A stretch of DNA of 9,591 bases from an uncultured Prevotella sp. (GTDB lineage Bacteria > Bacteroidota > Bacteroidia > Bacteroidales > Bacteroidaceae), in assembly GCA_905210845.1 (NCBI GenBank), contig CAJLYG010000119.1:1-9591 (forward strand). Reading direction: 5' to 3'. Positions 1 through 8,280 of the stretch are shown here, one piece after another. The notes beneath the pieces were generated by a model, which was given only the letters and a program-made list of their open reading frames with translations, was not told where the DNA came from and searched no databases. The translations under genes and the position numbers were made by a program. Position 1 is the first letter of the stretch. Every line of letters begins with the position of its first letter.

Positions 1-1860
1 GTTCCTGCATGGCTTGCAGGCGTGCGGCAAGACCCGACATCTTTCTTGGGTTGTTCTTGTTTTCCTCATAATGGGCTTCCAAGATGGCAAGCAACTTAGG
101 CTCGTTGGTTGTATGCCGTAATGTCCACATGATCGCTGCAGAGAAGAACAAGGATACGAAATAGTAGAAGTTCAGTCCTGCAGAGTAATCATTGAAGATA
201 AAGAAGAACATCAATGGCATCAGGTACATCATCCATTGCATCATCTTCATCTGTTCTGCTTGCTGTCCCACCATTTGGTCTTTTTGCAACTGCATGGTGA
301 ACCAACTGTAGATCAGGTTGGCTCCGCAGAAGAGAATACAGGTCAGGCTCAGGTGGTCGCCAATCAGCCACAGGTTCTTTCCCCATTCGATGATGGGGTC
401 GTACGTACTCAGGTCCTTGATCCAAAGGAAGCTTTCGCCACGCAATTGGATGGCATTCGGCACGAAGTTAAACATCGCGATCCAGATTGGCATTTGGATC
501 AGCATCGGCAGGCAGCCTGACATGGGGTTGACACCGTACTTCGCATACTCAGCCATCATAGCTTGTTGCTTCTGCATCTGGTCTTCCGGCTTGTTGTATT
601 GTGCGGTGGCAGCATCGAGCTTCGGTTTCAGCACACGCATCTTAGCGGAGCTCATGTAGCTTTTCTTGACTAACGGATAGGTGATGACCTTCAACAGTAG
701 TGTGATCAGGATCAGGACAATACCCATGTTGATGTTCATCTTGGTGAGCCAGTCGAAGACGTATAGGGTAAACCAGCGGTTGATGATACGGAACAACGGC
801 CAACCTAAGTAGACCAACCTTTGCATCTGCAAGTTCTTGCCGAACGTGCTTTCTTTCTCTACCTTTTGCAACAGACGGAAGTCGTTGGGCCCAAAGTAGA
901 AGTCAAATTCCGTCGGTGTCTTGCCGGAAGGGTCGAAGTAAGCCTTCATCTTCGCCTCATAATGTTTCAGATATCCTGATCCTTTCTGGTCAGGGATACT
1001 GGTCATCAGGGCATTCTTCTGGAAATTGTTCTTTGCGATCATCACGGCTGAGAAGAACTGGTTCTTGAAAGCGACCCAGTCTATTTCCTCTTCCACCGGT
1101 TCGTCAGTCTTCTCTTTCATCTCATTCAGGTAGTCCGTTCCTCCCTCTGCCTTATGATAGGTGAGGGTGGCGTATCTGTTCTCGAAGGAGTAGCCGCGTT
1201 CCTGCTGGCGACAATGGTCTTTCCAGTTGACATCCATTGTCGAGGTATTGGGCGCGAAGAGCCCGCTCATCCCCTTGACATATATCTTCGAATGGAGCAT
1301 GTAGTCCTTGCCTAACAAGTATTCAATGCTGATGGTCTTGCCCGGTCCTGCCTGGGCTGTCATCGTCACTGTCGTATCCGTTACCTGTGAAGGAGTGAAG
1401 AACAGGTCGCCGGTACTGATGTTGGCCTCTTTCGCCACGAAGGTATAGTTCATGCTCTGATCTTTCTCATCGAAGAGCGTTACGTTCGGGTCATCTTTCG
1501 CATGCTTGTCTAAGACATGATGGCCTGCGTAGTGGTTGATGACAGCCTTGACGACTGTCCCGCCTTTCGTGTTAAGGGTAAGCTCCACTTTGCCGTTCTT
1601 CAGCACGATCGGCTTTGCCGTGCCCTGAAGGGCATCATGGAAAAGGGCAGTCGTGTCCTCCAATACTTTTTCCTTGGCAGCTTTTTGCTTGGCCTTTGCC
1701 ATCGCCTTTTGTGCGTCCGCAGCTTTTTTCTTTGCCACTTGGGCAAGGGAATCCTGAACGAAGGCAGCTCTTTGCTCTTCTTTGGAAGGTTGTGACCACC
1801 AACTGAATCCAATGAGGATGACGGCGATGAGAACAAAGCCCCAAATACTATTCTTGTCCA

Positions 1861-1861
<1 letters not shown>
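1..1861 (-). CDS. yidC: Membrane protein insertase YidC (3' end beyond window)
   Basis: YidC inserts and folds inner-membrane proteins, alone or with SecYEG. Reading down from ATG at 1861 gives 620 uninterrupted codons that run off the left edge, so the stop is not seen; the family in Bacteroidota is about this length, so only a short basic tail should be missing. Visible in order: an N-terminal membrane anchor (about residues 7-22), a Lys/Ala-rich linker (about 41-66), a large periplasmic beta domain (about 80-330), then the conserved C-terminal insertase core of several membrane segments. The core contains SYMSSAKMRVLKPK and GCLPMLIQMPIWIAMF, both hallmark YidC/Oxa1 blocks. The positive residue of the hydrophilic groove (Arg366 in E. 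coli) is Lys391 here (LLLKVITYPL). The start is fixed by the TAATG overlap with pyrG, which suggests translational coupling. No frameshift was found on reading the whole gene. Identification is firm. Confidence 0.96.
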
Positions 1862-3495
<1,634 letters not shown>

Positions 3496-3508
3496 TTACA
3501 ACAACGTG

Positions 3509-3540
3509 CAAAATTACAATAAAAAACTGAAACCCACAAG
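3509..3540 (-). promoter_or_regulatory. Promoter of pyrG-yidC
   Basis: On the minus strand the -7 box TAATTTTG (3516 to 3509) fits the Bacteroidetes TAnnTTTG consensus. It lies exactly 20 bases downstream of a CTTG (3540 to 3537) that can serve as the -33 box. Transcription would begin near 3502, about 35 bases before the GTG of pyrG. Assigned by pattern only. Confidence 0.7.
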
Positions 3541-3593
3541 GAATTAAAAATAATAATCTCTGTTAATATGCATGTTCTGTGAACAAAAATGCT

Positions 3594-3601
3594 TATCTTT
3601 G
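3594..3601 (+). promoter_or_regulatory. -7 box of the DUF3078 gene
   Basis: TATCTTTG matches TAnnTTTG and ends 21 bases before the ATG at 3623. No good -33 TTTG is present at 19-21 bases upstream (only a CATG-like match). The box lies inside the longer open frame that starts at 3572, which argues that translation begins at 3623 and not at 3572. Confidence 0.55.
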
Positions 3602-3622
3602 CCGACGCTAATTCTAAAGAAT

Positions 3623-4945
3623 ATGAAACTCAGATATTGTTTGTTGGTCGTTTCTTCACTATGGATCGTGTCGGCCCATGCCTGGCACCATGAAACTGTG
3701 ACGATCAATCAACCCTTCTCCTCTCGGTATTTGGATTCCTTGAAGCTGTTTAAAAGTCGGATGGACAGTATTCCTGTTGGTTCTTTCCAAGAGAGCAGTA
3801 TCTATCAGGACCTGACCAGGAAATATGGGAACAACGCTTTCCTCGCTTCTGATTTCTCACGGCTTTTCCTGCCGATGACCTTCTACCATTCTCCTGCTCA
3901 CGACTTGCTGAGTATCCAGAATGATTATGAGGATAAAAACGTTGTAAAAGAGAATGTTGACTTGGCTTTGATGAATGTCTACTTAAATCATCCGGAGTGG
4001 ATGGAGAACACGGAGAGTGCATTGGCGAGAGTGGACACGAGAATCTCAACGGAGCCCACGCGGCAAAGGGCAAATCTCGATATCGTCAAGCAGGTGGCTC
4101 CTCGTCCACAGGACGTGGATATCATTCCTTTTGACGTGATGGTGAGGAAGCCTAACTTCTGGACCTTTGGAGGGGATTATTATATGCAGTTCCTGCAAAA
4201 CTATGTTTCCGGCAATTGGTATAAAGGTGGCGAAAGCAGTTATTCCATGGTGGGGAGCATTACCATGCAGGCAACGTATAACAACAAGCAGAAGGTGAGA
4301 TGGGACAATAAACTGGAGCTGAAACTGGGATTCATTACCAGCAGGGGGGATTCTCTTCATAAGTTCAAGACTTCAGAGGACTTGATCCGATACACGGGTA
4401 AGCTGGGACTGCAAGCCTCAAAGAGGTGGTATTACACGTTCCAGTTGCTTACCTATACTCAGTTTACAAAGGGATATAAGAGCAATCAGAGCAAGGTCTA
4501 TTCCGATTTCATGTCTCCGTTTGTCGTCAACCTCTCCCTGGGTATGGATTATTCTCTGTCATGGTTCAAGAAGCATCTCACCGGGACGGTCCATCTCGCC
4601 CCTTTGGCAGGTAACTTCAAGTACGTGGGGCGGACAGGACTGGAGTCTTCCTATGGCTTAGATGAAGGCAAGCATTCCTTGACGGATTACGGTTCTGAGT
4701 TTACGGCCGATCTTACTTGGAAGTTTTCTGACAATATCTCTTGGAAAACGCGATTATACGGATACACTACCTATAGCCGTTCTGAATTGGAGTGGGAGAA
4801 TACCTTCTCCTTTAAGTTCAACAGGTTTATCAGCAGCAATATCTTTATTTATCCTCGTTTTGATGATAGTACGTCCCGGGATGACCATCATGGCTACTGG
4901 CAATTTAAAGAGTATGCCTCATTAGGTTTCTCCTTCTCATTCTGA
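3623..4945 (+). CDS. DUF3078 family outer-membrane beta-barrel-like protein
   Basis: Function unknown. The frame is open from 3572, but the start at 3623 is preferred: it gives a clean Sec signal peptide (MKLRYCLLVVSSLWIVSAHA, cleavage near residue 20), is preceded by an A-rich AAAGAA stretch, and places the -7 box upstream of the gene. The product is 440 residues. The first half (about 21-170) is polar with no recognised motif. From about residue 195 the sequence fits the DUF3078 family of Bacteroidota: WYKGGESS, then alternating amphipathic strands such as VRWDNKLELKLGF, SKRWYYTFQLLTYTQFTKGY and ISWKTRLYGYTTYS. It ends in an aromatic strand (FSFSF) with terminal Phe, as expected of a barrel folded by the BAM complex. 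I infer an outer-membrane location. It diverges from pyrG and is monocistronic, followed by the 22-bp repeats and a terminator. Confidence 0.82.
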   Translation: MKLRYCLLVVSSLWIVSAHAWHHETVTINQPFSSRYLDSLKLFKSRMDSIPVGSFQESSIYQDLTRKYGNNAFLASDFSRLFLPMTFYHSPAHDLLSIQNDYEDKNVVKENVDLALMNVYLNHPEWMENTESALARVDTRISTEPTRQRANLDIVKQVAPRPQDVDIIPFDVMVRKPNFWTFGGDYYMQFLQNYVSGNWYKGGESSYSMVGSITMQATYNNKQKVRWDNKLELKLGFITSRGDSLHKFKTSEDLIRYTGKLGLQASKRWYYTFQLLTYTQFTKGYKSNQSKVYSDFMSPFVVNLSLGMDYSLSWFKKHLTGTVHLAPLAGNFKYVGRTGLESSYGLDEGKHSLTDYGSEFTADLTWKFSDNISWKTRLYGYTTYSRSELEWENTFSFKFNRFISSNIFIYPRFDDSTSRDDHHGYWQFKEYASLGFSFSF

Positions 4946-4955
4946 CCTGTGAGTG

Positions 4956-5065
4956 GGAGATCAGCTCTTAGGCTCTGGTAGATGATCTTTTAAGCAGCAT
5001 TAGATGACCTTTTGGGCGGCGATAGATCACCTCTTTGCTGATGATAGGTTACCTCATTCCAGGGC
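4956..5065. repeat. Five degenerate 22-bp tandem units
   Basis: Five consecutive 22-base units begin at 4956, 4978, 5000, 5022 and 5044 without gaps. They share a core close to tAGATgAcCTcTT followed by a G/C-rich tail near GCnGc. The middle three units are most alike (TAGATGATCTTTT, TAGATGACCTTTT, TAGATCACCTCTT); the first and last are more diverged. The stop codon of the upstream gene lies in another TGACCT, but out of the 22-base register. The block sits in the 3' region of the DUF3078 gene ahead of the terminator. Because 22 is not a multiple of 3 it is not coding; the period is about two helical turns. Function not known. Confidence 0.75.
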
Positions 5066-5069
5066 AACG

Positions 5070-5107
5070 AAAAAGGGAGACGCAAGCAACCTGCATCTCC
5101 CCTTTTT
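5070..5107. terminator. Bidirectional intrinsic terminator
   Basis: AAAAAGGGAGA (5070-5080) pairs with TCTCCCCTTTTT (5096-5107), with one extra C in the right arm. The stem can extend inward through GCA (5082-5084) and TGC (5092-5094), leaving a small loop. An A-run on one side and a T-run on the other give a U tract in both directions. It lies between the convergent DUF3078 and DUF1573 genes and can stop both. Confidence 0.85.
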
Positions 5108-5122
5108 ATCATTTATCCTTTC

Positions 5123-5521
5123 TTATTTCGCTTCAGTCATGTCTCCTTCAATGTACAGCCTGGTCATTTCCGTCACGCCATTGGTACGGACCGTGATACT
5201 TTTCTTGAAATGCCCGGGGAACTTGCCTTTTCCATTATAGGTGACTTTCAACTGTCCTTTCTGACCTGGCTTAATCGGTGTCTTCGTATAGGTAGGCACC
5301 GTGCAGCCACAACTGGCAACAGCCTGGTTGATGATCAGGGGGGCACTTCCTACATTGGTGAAGGTAAAGGTCGTTTCCTGAACGGGATTGCTCTCACTGA
5401 ATGTGCCGAAATCATGCACAAGCTTGTCAAACTTGATTTCTGCCTGTTTTTGCTGTGATTGGGCTACTGCATATGTCATACCCATCAACAACATCATTGT
5501 CATTATCAGAATCTTTTTCAT
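5123..5521 (-). CDS. DUF1573 domain exported protein
   Basis: A 132-residue secreted or periplasmic protein of unknown function, common in Bacteroidota. A Sec signal peptide covers residues 1 to about 20 (MKKILIMTMMLLMGMTYAVA). The single domain fills the remainder: HDFGTF (about 36-41), a strand with TFTFTNVGSAPL, then ASCGCTVP with Cys71 and Cys73, and the loop PIKPGQKGQLKVTYNGKG. These are the hallmarks of DUF1573, which is thought to have an Ig-like fold. An upstream in-frame TTG at 5551 is open but lies inside the -7 box at 5549-5556, so the ATG at 5521 is chosen. The gene is probably monocistronic: it has its own promoter and ends at a shared terminator. Cleavage site and any role of the cysteine pair are inferred. 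Confidence 0.9.
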   Translation of the reverse strand: MKKILIMTMMLLMGMTYAVAQSQQKQAEIKFDKLVHDFGTFSESNPVQETTFTFTNVGSAPLIINQAVASCGCTVPTYTKTPIKPGQKGQLKVTYNGKGKFPGHFKKSITVRTNGVTEMTRLYIEGDMTEAK

Positions 5522-5548
5522 TGTTTGCTTTTTTTGATCAATTTGGTG

Positions 5549-5556
5549 CAAAGTTA
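5549..5556 (-). promoter_or_regulatory. -7 box of the DUF1573 gene
   Basis: TAACTTTG on the minus strand matches TAnnTTTG and ends 27 bases before the ATG at 5521. A convincing -33 TTTG at the normal distance is not seen, so the assignment rests on the -7 box alone. Confidence 0.55.
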
Positions 5557-5690
5557 AGTAAATTCCTTCACATGGTATTTTAAAGCCATTGTTTTTGACT
5601 TATTTTAACCCCGTTCGGTTTCTTCAATCTTGTTTTAAGATTCTTTTACTAACTGAATGCTGCTTTCTTACCCAATATAGGTGGGAAGGC

Positions 5691-6116
5691 TTAGTGCTGC
5701 ACGACCTTGATTTCAGCGAAAGAGTCATCTACCATACCACTCACATAAAGTTTCCGTTCTTTCCCTTTGTGATTAGGCTGCGCTGTTATTTTTAGTTGTG
5801 GACCTGTAGATGGCTTATATGTAACCGTTAGCCACTGGTATGTGACGATCACCGAATCGTTTTCGCCCTTAACAACATCTATGGAAGCTGATTCTCCATC
5901 TCCATTGTAGTTATAGATTTCGACAGTATAACAACTGCTCGTGCCCGAGCATATCTTGCTTCCTCCCTCTTTCCCAAATGTTATTTTAGAGGGATATCCA
6001 TAATTATCTGTATTCCAACAAGAGCTGAGAAGGCAAGATAATGAAATGGAGGTTATCAAGCATCGTATGAGATGGAATGGGATTCTGCCTGTACCTTTTA
6101 GTTTATTTTGATTCAT
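5691..6116 (-). CDS. Small lipoprotein with an Ig/BACON-like tail
   Basis: Not recognised as a named family. The 141-residue product has a basic N-terminus, a hydrophobic stretch (about 16-32) and a lipobox LSSC with Cys33 as the lipidated residue, so it should be an envelope lipoprotein. The mature part is rich in beta-prone residues. Its last third (ITAQPNHKGKERKLYVSG, ending in EIKVVQH) resembles the closing strands of BACON and related Ig-like domains of Bacteroidota, where R-x-L-x-V-x-G and a terminal V-x-Q are usual. That similarity is by eye and weak. It has two further cysteines after the lipobox (KICSGTSSCY) that could form a disulfide. It starts 21 bases after the stop of the next lipoprotein gene on the same strand, so the two probably form one transcript. 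Confidence 0.75.
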   Translation of the reverse strand: MNQNKLKGTGRIPFHLIRCLITSISLSCLLSSCWNTDNYGYPSKITFGKEGGSKICSGTSSCYTVEIYNYNGDGESASIDVVKGENDSVIVTYQWLTVTYKPSTGPQLKITAQPNHKGKERKLYVSGMVDDSFAEIKVVQH

Positions 6117-6137
6117 ATCTGTTCTGATGATGTGGTA

Positions 6138-6599
6138 CTACTTCTCGACGAGTACCACGTTCTTCTTCTCGTATTTCTTGTCCACGAAGATCAGTGACAT
6201 GGGCTGCATGGAATGGGAGAGCGACTTCCCTCTTGTTACCTGGTAATACAAGGTCAGATTATCCTCGTTTGCCTCCAGTCTTCCCACGTTGATCTTGGTT
6301 TCCACGTTGGTGACAGGCAGCACAAGGGCAATGGCAAACTGTTTCTTGAAGTCGATTGGGGTAGGGGTTCCATTCTTGCCCATGACGGCAGCCATGCCAA
6401 ATAGTTCCTCGAACCGTTTCTGGGTTCGAACCTTTGCGTCAGTCGGGATTTGCTGGTCGTTATTGAAAAAGTAGTGTTGGGCTATTGTGTAGGGAATGTC
6501 CTGTTGGGTCTGCATGTTTTCCTGTGACCGGCAAGCATTCAACAAGAGAAGCGCCATGATGGCGATGACGGGCAGGATCGCCCTTGTACATTTCTTCAT
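6138..6599 (-). CDS. Lipoprotein, PrcB C-terminal-like (tentative)
   Basis: A 153-residue protein with a short basic N-terminus (MKKCTR), a hydrophobic segment and the lipobox LNAC with Cys23, so a predicted envelope lipoprotein. The mature region (FEELFGMAAVMGKNG, then IDFKKQFAIALVLP, a middle strand LTLYYQVTRG, and a closing MSLIFVDKKYEKKNVVLVEK) has the layout of the small beta domain found at the C-terminus of PrcB-type protease-associated proteins. The match is by eye only, and the typical glycine-rich loop of that domain is not clear. No catalytic residues are evident. The gene lies 82 bases after ribE and 21 bases before the other lipoprotein gene. I see no TAnnTTTG box in front of it, so readthrough from ribE is likely. 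Confidence 0.78.
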   Translation of the reverse strand: MKKCTRAILPVIAIMALLLLNACRSQENMQTQQDIPYTIAQHYFFNNDQQIPTDAKVRTQKRFEELFGMAAVMGKNGTPTPIDFKKQFAIALVLPVTNVETKINVGRLEANEDNLTLYYQVTRGKSLSHSMQPMSLIFVDKKYEKKNVVLVEK

Positions 6600-6681
6600 A
6601 TTCTTTCTGTTTTATACCTGTTTGCTATATAAAGACCGTCCTTTTGGATGCTTGCATGCCCGACTTTTACTTTAACAGATA

Positions 6682-7278
6682 TTAACGAGTAAGCGATTGC
6701 AGTCGGGCAATGTATTTGCCGAGGATGTCGAATTCGATATTAACGACAGACCCGATTTGCATATCGTGGAAATTCGTGTGCTCCCGCGTGTAAGGAATGA
6801 TGGCTACCTTAAACGTATCGGCTGTTATACTTCTGAGCACCCCGTTTACGGTCACCGACCCTTTGTCGACCGTGAAATAGCCGCGTTCTGCCATCTCTTT
6901 CTTGAAAGGATATCGGAAAGTGAAGTAGGTAGATCCCCCCGCGTCTTCCATGGCGATGCACGTTGCTGTCTCATCCACATGCCCTTGCACGATATGACCG
7001 TCCAGCCTGCCATTCATCGGCATTGAGCGTTCCACGTTGACCGCGTCACCCACTTTCAGCAGACCGAGATTGGAACGGTCGAGGGTTTCCTTCATCGCTG
7101 TCACCGTGTACTGGTCACCCTTGAGGTCCACGACGGTCAGGCATACGCCATTATGTGATATACTTTGGTCGATCTTCAGCTCATGCGCGAATGGGCATGT
7201 CAGCGTGAAGTCGATATTTTCGTGATCTTTCTTGATTGCCACGACAGTGGCCATTCCTTCAACTATTCCAGAGAACAT
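6682..7278 (-). CDS. ribE: Riboflavin synthase, alpha chain
   Basis: It converts two 6,7-dimethyl-8-ribityllumazine molecules into riboflavin and a pyrimidinedione, the last step of riboflavin synthesis. The product of 198 residues is slightly short for the family. It has the two-barrel organisation: MFSGIVEG at the start, SISHNGVCLTV (39-49) in the N-terminal barrel, VGDAVNVERSMPMNGRLDGH with GHVD (99-102), and the C-terminal barrel with GSVTVNG and IPYTREHTNF. By alignment to E. coli from memory, Ser41, Cys48, Thr50, His102 and Asp185 are conserved. The C-terminal SLTV block (Ser146, Thr148 in E. coli) reads LRSI at 148-151, and the following turn is about three residues shorter. The frame is open upstream to 7356, but the family N-terminus begins exactly at the ATG at 7278. 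The gene lies 31 bases after the U-rich end of a structured RNA, which may control it. Confidence 0.96.
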   Translation of the reverse strand: MFSGIVEGMATVVAIKKDHENIDFTLTCPFAHELKIDQSISHNGVCLTVVDLKGDQYTVTAMKETLDRSNLGLLKVGDAVNVERSMPMNGRLDGHIVQGHVDETATCIAMEDAGGSTYFTFRYPFKKEMAERGYFTVDKGSVTVNGVLRSITADTFKVAIIPYTREHTNFHDMQIGSVVNIEFDILGKYIARLQSLTR

Positions 7279-7308
7279 ACTGATTTGTGATTTGATGTAA
7301 AATAGGGT

Positions 7309-7349
7309 AAAAAGAAAAAGGGAGTATCGATGATGTGATGAAAACTCCG
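7309..7349 (-). terminator. Terminator-like end before ribE
   Basis: On the minus strand GGAGT (7348-7344) can pair with ACTCC (7325-7321 region) just before TTTTTCTTTTT (7319 to 7309). Alternatively the ACTCCC arm is taken by the far 5' arm at 7488-7501 or by GGGAGT at 7369-7374. Each option places a helix directly before the U tract, so some stop of transcription here is likely; ribE would then depend on readthrough. Confidence 0.55.
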
Positions 7350-7516
7350 AGTCCAATATGATTTGAGAACTCCCTGCTTTTGTAATCCACCGGCCTTGCG
7401 GCTTAGCTCCGAAGAGTTTATATGGCCCGCCATAGGCAAGAGAGTATTCCCGGTTTTTCGATTTTATTTGATGAGTATCCCGATCGAATCGATACCGCCC
7501 TATTTCTTTCTCCTTT
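7309..7516 (-). ncRNA. Structured RNA (6S-like) or attenuator leader of ribE
   Basis: This fills the 310-base gap between the HD gene and ribE. The start is inferred from the promoter at 7523-7554; the end is the U-rich tract TTTTTCTTTTT (7319 to 7309). By hand pairing, AGGG-CG-GTATCGAT (7501-7488) closes with ATCGATAC-T-CCCT (7331-7319). A second helix joins GAAAAACCGGG (7459-7449) to CTCGGAGTTTTC (7351-7340), and a third joins ACTCTCTTGC (7445-7436) to GCAGGGAGT (7377-7369). Asymmetric loops separate them. The apex holds three hairpins: TATGG-CGGG-CCATA (7434-7421), CTC-UUCG-GAG (7416-7407) and GCC-GCAA-GGC (7402-7393). Rod shape, large internal loops, length near 205 nt and a terminator-like end recall 6S RNA, but I cannot confirm that family. 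Position and alternative pairings also allow a regulatory leader of ribE. No folding program or covariation test was possible. Confidence 0.6.
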
Positions 7517-7522
7517 CATTTG

Positions 7523-7554
7523 CAAAGGTACATGATTATCCGTATCATACCAAA
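7523..7554 (-). promoter_or_regulatory. Promoter of the structured RNA and ribE
   Basis: TTTG (7554 to 7551), exactly 20 bases, then TACCTTTG (7530 to 7523): both boxes match the Bacteroidetes consensus fully. It is the best promoter in the window. Transcription would begin near 7516, about 240 bases before the ribE start. Confidence 0.85.
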
Positions 7555-7588
7555 TATTTTCGGTTAAAAAGTGCGATCACGCCGTCTT

Positions 7589-8236
7589 TTATCTTTCCTT
7601 TTCTTCCTGATAAATCTTGTCGAAATATTTCCGGAGCTCTTCCTTTGCGCTAATGATCTCGCGTATTTGCTTGAGTTTCCGCTCGTTGGGTGAGTTCTGT
7701 ATCCACAGTCGTATGTATCCATGTTCAGAGTACTTCTCTTCCATGTGGTGCAGGAAGCGTTCCCATTGCTCTTCTTCCTTTTTTTCAGGATAGTGGTCGA
7801 GACCATACTCGATCGCCCTACGGAACACCATTTCCGGTTCCAGATCCCGGTCTGCCTCCGCGATGATCTTCCCATAGATGCTCCTGGGTGCATGGGAGGC
7901 TGAGGCTCTGTGGTCTTCCACTGCCTCTTTCATGATCCTCAACTTCTCGGGTGAGAACCACTTTCGGAGCCTGACGTCTGCTGATAGGATCTTCCCACTG
8001 GTCAGGTGATGGATCGCGCGTGGACCTTCCAGTCCTAAGTCATGGTATGCAGCGATGGCATATACCATGTCGATGTCTGCGCCAGTTTTGTGGGCGAGCT
8101 CTATGGAGCTCTTGATCACCCTCGACACATGGGTCAGGCCATGAGCCTTGTCAAATTGATTATATCTGGGGAGGATGTTCCGTTCTATGAACTCCATCAG
8201 GTCAAGACTAACAAACTTATCTATCATCATGCTCAT
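7589..8236 (-). CDS. HD domain metal-dependent phosphohydrolase
   Basis: A cytoplasmic HD-superfamily protein; substrate unknown. The 215-residue product carries the full metal-site series: His32/His36 in AHGLTHVSRV, His65-Asp66 in AAYHDLGLEG, His109 in EDHRAS and Asp129 in AEADRDLEP, in the order expected for HD phosphohydrolases. The spacing resembles the small stand-alone HD hydrolases (the group annotated as uncharacterised or nucleotide-acting). After about residue 150 the sequence becomes charged and helical (KKEEEQWERF, then KLKQIREIISAKEELRKYF). No signal peptide. Three ATG codons lie at 8236, 8230 and 8227; a -7 box ends only eight bases before the first, so the mRNA is either nearly leaderless or translation starts at one of the inner two. 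It diverges from menA. Confidence 0.88.
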   Translation of the reverse strand: MSMMIDKFVSLDLMEFIERNILPRYNQFDKAHGLTHVSRVIKSSIELAHKTGADIDMVYAIAAYHDLGLEGPRAIHHLTSGKILSADVRLRKWFSPEKLRIMKEAVEDHRASASHAPRSIYGKIIAEADRDLEPEMVFRRAIEYGLDHYPEKKEEEQWERFLHHMEEKYSEHGYIRLWIQNSPNERKLKQIREIISAKEELRKYFDKIYQEEKER

Positions 8237-8240
8237 ATTT

Positions 8241-8272
8241 TTTGCAAATATACCGGATTATTTATAATTTTG
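8241..8272 (+). promoter_or_regulatory. Promoter of menA
   Basis: TTTG (8241-8244), 20 bases, then TAATTTTG (8265-8272), a full match to the consensus. The -7 box ends eight bases before the ATG at 8281, so the transcript would have almost no leader for that start and about 28 nt for the alternative ATG at 8308. Confidence 0.8.
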
Positions 8273-8276
8273 CAAG
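8245..8276 (-). promoter_or_regulatory. Promoter of the HD hydrolase gene
   Basis: On the minus strand CTTG (8276 to 8273), 20 bases, then TATATTTG (8252 to 8245). The -7 box ends eight bases before the ATG at 8236. It overlaps the menA promoter over nearly its full length, with each -33 box abutting the other promoter's -7 box. Confidence 0.72.
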
Positions 8277-8280
8277 TATT

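Noticed and set aside
4956..5065. CRISPR array
   Set aside because: Units are contiguous and diverged, without constant repeats separated by unique spacers, and no cas genes are present.
5004..5240. Open frame of 78 codons on the + strand
   Set aside because: It starts inside the 22-bp repeats, crosses the terminator and runs antisense to the DUF1573 gene.
5626..5642. Hairpin AATCTT-loop-AAGATT between the DUF1573 and lipoprotein genes
   Set aside because: Six A/T-rich pairs with no clear U tract on the minus strand; too weak to call a terminator for the lipoprotein operon. The remainder of 5557-5690 shows nothing else.
6600..6681. Separate promoter before the 6138-6599 lipoprotein gene
   Set aside because: A/T-rich stretches are present but no TAnnTTTG box is found on the minus strand.
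7279..7516. FMN riboswitch (RFN element) upstream of ribE
   Set aside because: Expected by gene context, but the conserved blocks such as AGGGTGAAATTCCC and the GGATG-GAGAAG end are absent on either strand.
7418..7519. Leader peptide of 33 codons starting at ATG 7519 (-)
   Set aside because: The ATG lies at or before the inferred transcription start, has no ribosome site, and the frame runs through the helices of the structured RNA.
7565..7588. Terminator after the HD gene (GCG-TGAT-CGC then ACTTTTT)
   Set aside because: Only three pairs in the stem and a short T-run; possible but not supportable.
7363..7653. Open frame of 96 codons on the + strand
   Set aside because: It is antisense to the structured RNA and to the end of the HD gene; no signal or domain is seen and no + promoter precedes it.
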